Shown one piece after another: positions 6,738 to 8,063 of a stretch of 8,063 nt of DNA. The DNA is taken from positions 1 through 8,063 of the forward strand of contig CAAETG010000136.1 in the NCBI GenBank assembly GCA_900758895.1. The letters are read 5' to 3'. Position numbers and translations under genes: made by a program. Position 1 is the first letter of the stretch. Every line of letters begins with the position of its first letter. The notes beneath the pieces are model-generated. The model had not been told where the DNA came from, did not search any database, and was given only the letters and a program-made list of their open reading frames with translations. This DNA is from Bacilli bacterium (lineage in GTDB: Bacteria; Bacillota_I; Bacilli_A; RF39; UBA660).

Positions 6738-7857
6738 ATATTTTCAGTCCTTCTTTAACTATATATCCATTCTCATATACATTATACAAGCATAACTTAC
6801 CCGTATTAATATAATTGTTTTTGTCCTCTTTTGTGAAAAATTTACCATTATAGCAAATATCCCACCAATTATAATTATTTAACAAATGTACTTTTTCCTC
6901 TATTTTATCTTTCAAAATTTTAGAAATTGTAATCTTCCAAGGCAACGATTTTTTCTTCTTTAATGCATTTCCATTAGTACTTAACATATATACATTTGTT
7001 TTTAATAGTGATAATAAATTTTTTGATATATTTCTTCCACTCCCATGATGGGATAACTTAACAGCATCTACTTCTATCGGATTATTTATTCCACATCGTT
7101 TAAGTCCCCTACACAATACTGGCGCCGATGCATCACCTAAAAATGCAATTTGAGTATCATCATACGTAAATAGAAATCCGATTGAGGCTCTATTAAAAAT
7201 ACTACTATCTGCTCTAGGGAACCTCACATTCATCAATTCATCTATATCAATTTGCTCCGGATTTTCTGTTGCATATCCTGTTATTATTTTATCTTCTTTC
7301 TTCAATTCACTTTCCCACTCGATTGCAAGTTTTTTGAGTTCTTTCTCTGATGGACTGATTATATTTAAAATTGCTCCTGCAATTTCTATATTTCTTCCCA
7401 TTGTAACAAAACCATCTATTTTATCCCCTACCCCCTTATCCCTTAAAATTTCTAACAGAGATTTTGCCTCTGAAACAGAATAGCCATTACTACTATAGAC
7501 AACAGTCTTAATAGAATCTTCTGCTCCCTTATCTGACATTCCTGATAACTTCAAACTTTTAACAATATCTCTATGATTATTAAAATATATCGTAGATAAG
7601 CATGCCTGCAGTTTTTCACTCGAAACCATATTTAATCCACTAATAAGTCCCTGTATATGGTCTCCATCAATGTGTGTGATTACAATATCTATTCTTTCCT
7701 CATTTGAATACACAAACTCTATGATTTCTGCAATATCCCTAGCATTAACATCTACACCACCATCTACTAAAATATTATGTTTAATTCCATTCGGTTCTCC
7801 ATATCGTATTAATATACAATCCCCTTCATATGCTGGAAACATAAATATATCTACCAT
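6715..7857 (-). CDS. ComEC-like metallo-beta-lactamase-fold hydrolase
   Basis: This 380-residue soluble protein has the MBL fold of the ComEC/Rec2 C-terminal type, without ComEC's membrane channel. After an N-terminal strand pair and VDGG (31-34) comes the metal motif THIDGDHIQG (61-70), with His62, Asp66 and His67. Asp64 stands where the classic HxHxDH motif has its second His. Then come GDA (Asp242) and KLSHHGSGRN (His270/271). Apart from His96 I see no histidine between motif II and GDA, so the usual motif III ligand is missing or replaced. Related enzymes are nucleases, phosphodiesterases or other hydrolases; the substrate cannot be read from sequence. The 3' end overlaps the protease gene by 23 bases. 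The ATG at 7857 is chosen over an in-frame ATG at 7881 because AAAGGAG sits 6 bases before it. As first gene of the operon it is a likely effector (inference). Confidence 0.85.
   Translation of the reverse strand: MVDIFMFPAYEGDCILIRYGEPNGIKHNILVDGGVDVNARDIAEIIEFVYSNEERIDIVITHIDGDHIQGLISGLNMVSSEKLQACLSTIYFNNHRDIVKSLKLSGMSDKGAEDSIKTVVYSSNGYSVSEAKSLLEILRDKGVGDKIDGFVTMGRNIEIAGAILNIISPSEKELKKLAIEWESELKKEDKIITGYATENPEQIDIDELMNVRFPRADSSIFNRASIGFLFTYDDTQIAFLGDASAPVLCRGLKRCGINNPIEVDAVKLSHHGSGRNISKNLLSLLKTNVYMLSTNGNALKKKKSLPWKITISKILKDKIEEKVHLLNNYNWWDICYNGKFFTKEDKNNYINTGKLCLYNVYENGYIVKEGLKIYGDWHNR
6748..6754 (-). promoter_or_regulatory. Ribosome binding site of the protease gene
   Basis: AGAAGGA on the minus strand, 10 bases before the ATG at 6737, lies within the coding end of the MBL gene. 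Spacing is slightly long and the match moderate. No other in-frame start is close, so this start is accepted. Confidence 0.5.
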
Positions 7858-7863
7858 ATAATT

Positions 7864-7870
7864 CTCCTTT
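7864..7870 (-). promoter_or_regulatory. Ribosome binding site that decides the MBL gene start
   Basis: AAAGGAG on the minus strand lies 6 bases before the ATG at 7857. The upstream in-frame ATG at 7881 has no Shine-Dalgarno and begins only 11 bases from the IS3 end, so it is rejected. Confidence 0.75.
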
Positions 7871-7874
7871 AAGA

Positions 7875-7905
7875 AATACATCCAACAATATTGGTCCTAT
7901 GTCAA
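7875..7905 (-). promoter_or_regulatory. Possible outward -35 box in the IS3 end (weak hybrid promoter)
   Basis: A perfect TTGACA (7900-7905, minus strand) lies inside the terminal repeat and points out of the element into the operon. IS3-family right ends are known to carry outward -35 boxes used in the circular transposition intermediate. The best -10 matches downstream are TGTATT (7875-7880, 19-base spacer) and GATGTA (7877-7882, 17-base spacer). Both are poor and would start transcription almost on the ribosome binding site. The -35 box is clear; a working promoter for this operon is doubtful. Confidence 0.3.
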
Positions 7906-7920
7906 GATTTAGTACAAGCT

Positions 7921-7945
7921 AAAATGAGAAATTTCTCCCCATTTT
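7921..7945. terminator. Inverted repeat just after the IS3 transposase; possible terminator
   Basis: A perfect 12-base palindrome GAGAAATTTCTC (7926-7937) is flanked by AAAAT and ATTTT, with three unpaired bases (CCC) on one side. It overlaps the transposase stop codon and lies between it and the IS end. It could stop transcription leaving the element, but the stem is A+T-rich and there is no long U tract. Confidence 0.3.
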
Positions 7946-8063
7946 AACCTGCCAGAAGCTCAGCCTCAGTGTGCGTTCTTTCATACACTCGTTCGAATTC
8001 GTTTGGCGACATATAGTTGCAATGGCTATGAATTCGTTTCGTATTGTAGAAAGCTTCCAGATA
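7944..8063 (-). CDS. IS3-family transposase (OrfB), C-terminal 39 residues only
   Basis: The frame is open from the right edge to a TAA at 7944-7946. The peptide contains FYNTKRIHSHCNYMSPNEFE, the typical end of the integrase core in IS3-family (IS150-like) transposases, where 'YN..R.H....Y.sP..fe' closes the DDE domain. The catalytic residues and start lie outside the window, so it cannot be judged whether the element is intact. It points toward the MBL operon, on the same strand. Confidence 0.85.
   Translation of the reverse strand, partial: YLEAFYNTKRIHSHCNYMSPNEFERVYERTHTEAELLAG

Larger units (their letters stand above)
7892..8063 (-). mobile_element. IS3-family (IS150-like) insertion sequence, right end, cut by the window edge
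   Basis: The transposase C terminus is followed within 52 bases by a sequence ending in CA on the minus strand (read inward from 7892 on the plus strand, TGGTCCTATGTCAAG). This fits the TG...CA termini of the IS3 family. The boundary at 7892 is inferred from that dinucleotide and from where the operon's leader begins. The other end and the 3-5 bp target duplication are outside the window. Confidence 0.7.

Noticed and set aside
1858..7857. Firm naming as Lamassu, Menshen or Avs1
   Set aside because: Each resembles part of the operon, but I cannot run profile searches and no single system matches all three proteins with certainty.
545..7861. Plus-strand open frames of 60-95 codons (for example 545-826, 1049-1279, 3924-4163, 6025-6216, 7670-7861)
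   Set aside because: All lie opposite well-supported minus-strand genes, show no domain-like sequence and I saw no convincing ribosome binding sites; they are antisense shadows.
7858..7881. ATG at 7881 as the start of the MBL gene
   Set aside because: It has no Shine-Dalgarno; AAAGGAG is well placed for the ATG at 7857, and the earlier ATG begins only 11 bases from the IS3 end.
1..8063. Composite transposon carrying the operon as cargo
   Set aside because: The flanking elements belong to different families (ISL3 and IS3), so they cannot mobilise the operon together in the usual way.
1..8063. CRISPR array or phage attachment site
   Set aside because: No regularly spaced repeats with unique spacers and no integrase gene or duplicated att core were seen.

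Overview
The window looks like an accessory island in a low-GC Gram-positive bacterium, most likely a clostridial or Lachnospiraceae-type gut Firmicute. This is inferred from the strong A+T bias, AGA/ATA-rich codon use, GGAGG-type ribosome binding sites and the insertion-sequence families present. Every gene I can support lies on the minus strand, so the window is read from right to left. Nothing points to core metabolism.

Layout, right to left. (1) 7892-8063: the 3' end of an IS3-family (IS150-like) insertion sequence, with the last 39 codons of its transposase and its terminal repeat. (2) 7857-1858: a tight three-gene operon. It encodes a ComEC-like metallo-beta-lactamase-fold (MBL) hydrolase of 380 aa, a trypsin-like serine protease of 474 aa with an unrecognised C-terminal half, and a large SMC/Rad50-like ABC ATPase of 1151 aa. 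The genes overlap by 23 bp and 1 bp. (3) 1857-1588: an intergenic stretch with a few repeats and a possible relic of another insertion-sequence end. (4) 1587-1: an ISL3-family transposase that changes frame at a run of eight A's and runs off the left edge just past its catalytic glutamate.

How the genes may work together. The ATPase has a Walker A motif, a long coiled coil interrupted by a CPLC zinc-hook motif, an FSTAQ signature, an IDDP Walker B and an H-loop. Its first ~110 residues resemble the small 'middle component' proteins of ABC three-component (ABC-3C) conflict systems. I infer an ABC-3C/Lamassu-like anti-phage or anti-plasmid system: the SMC-like ATPase would sense abnormal DNA or its ends, and the MBL and protease would be effectors or an activation cascade. 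An MBL plus a trypsin-like protease is also, as I recall, the partner set of AVAST type 1 (Avs1), where the sensor is a STAND NTPase. Here an SMC-type ATPase would take that place. This is the most interesting content of the window. Its function is inferred from domains and gene order only.

The operon lies between two unrelated insertion sequences. The IS3 element ends only 21 bp upstream of the first gene's Shine-Dalgarno sequence, so the original promoter region has been separated from the operon or replaced.
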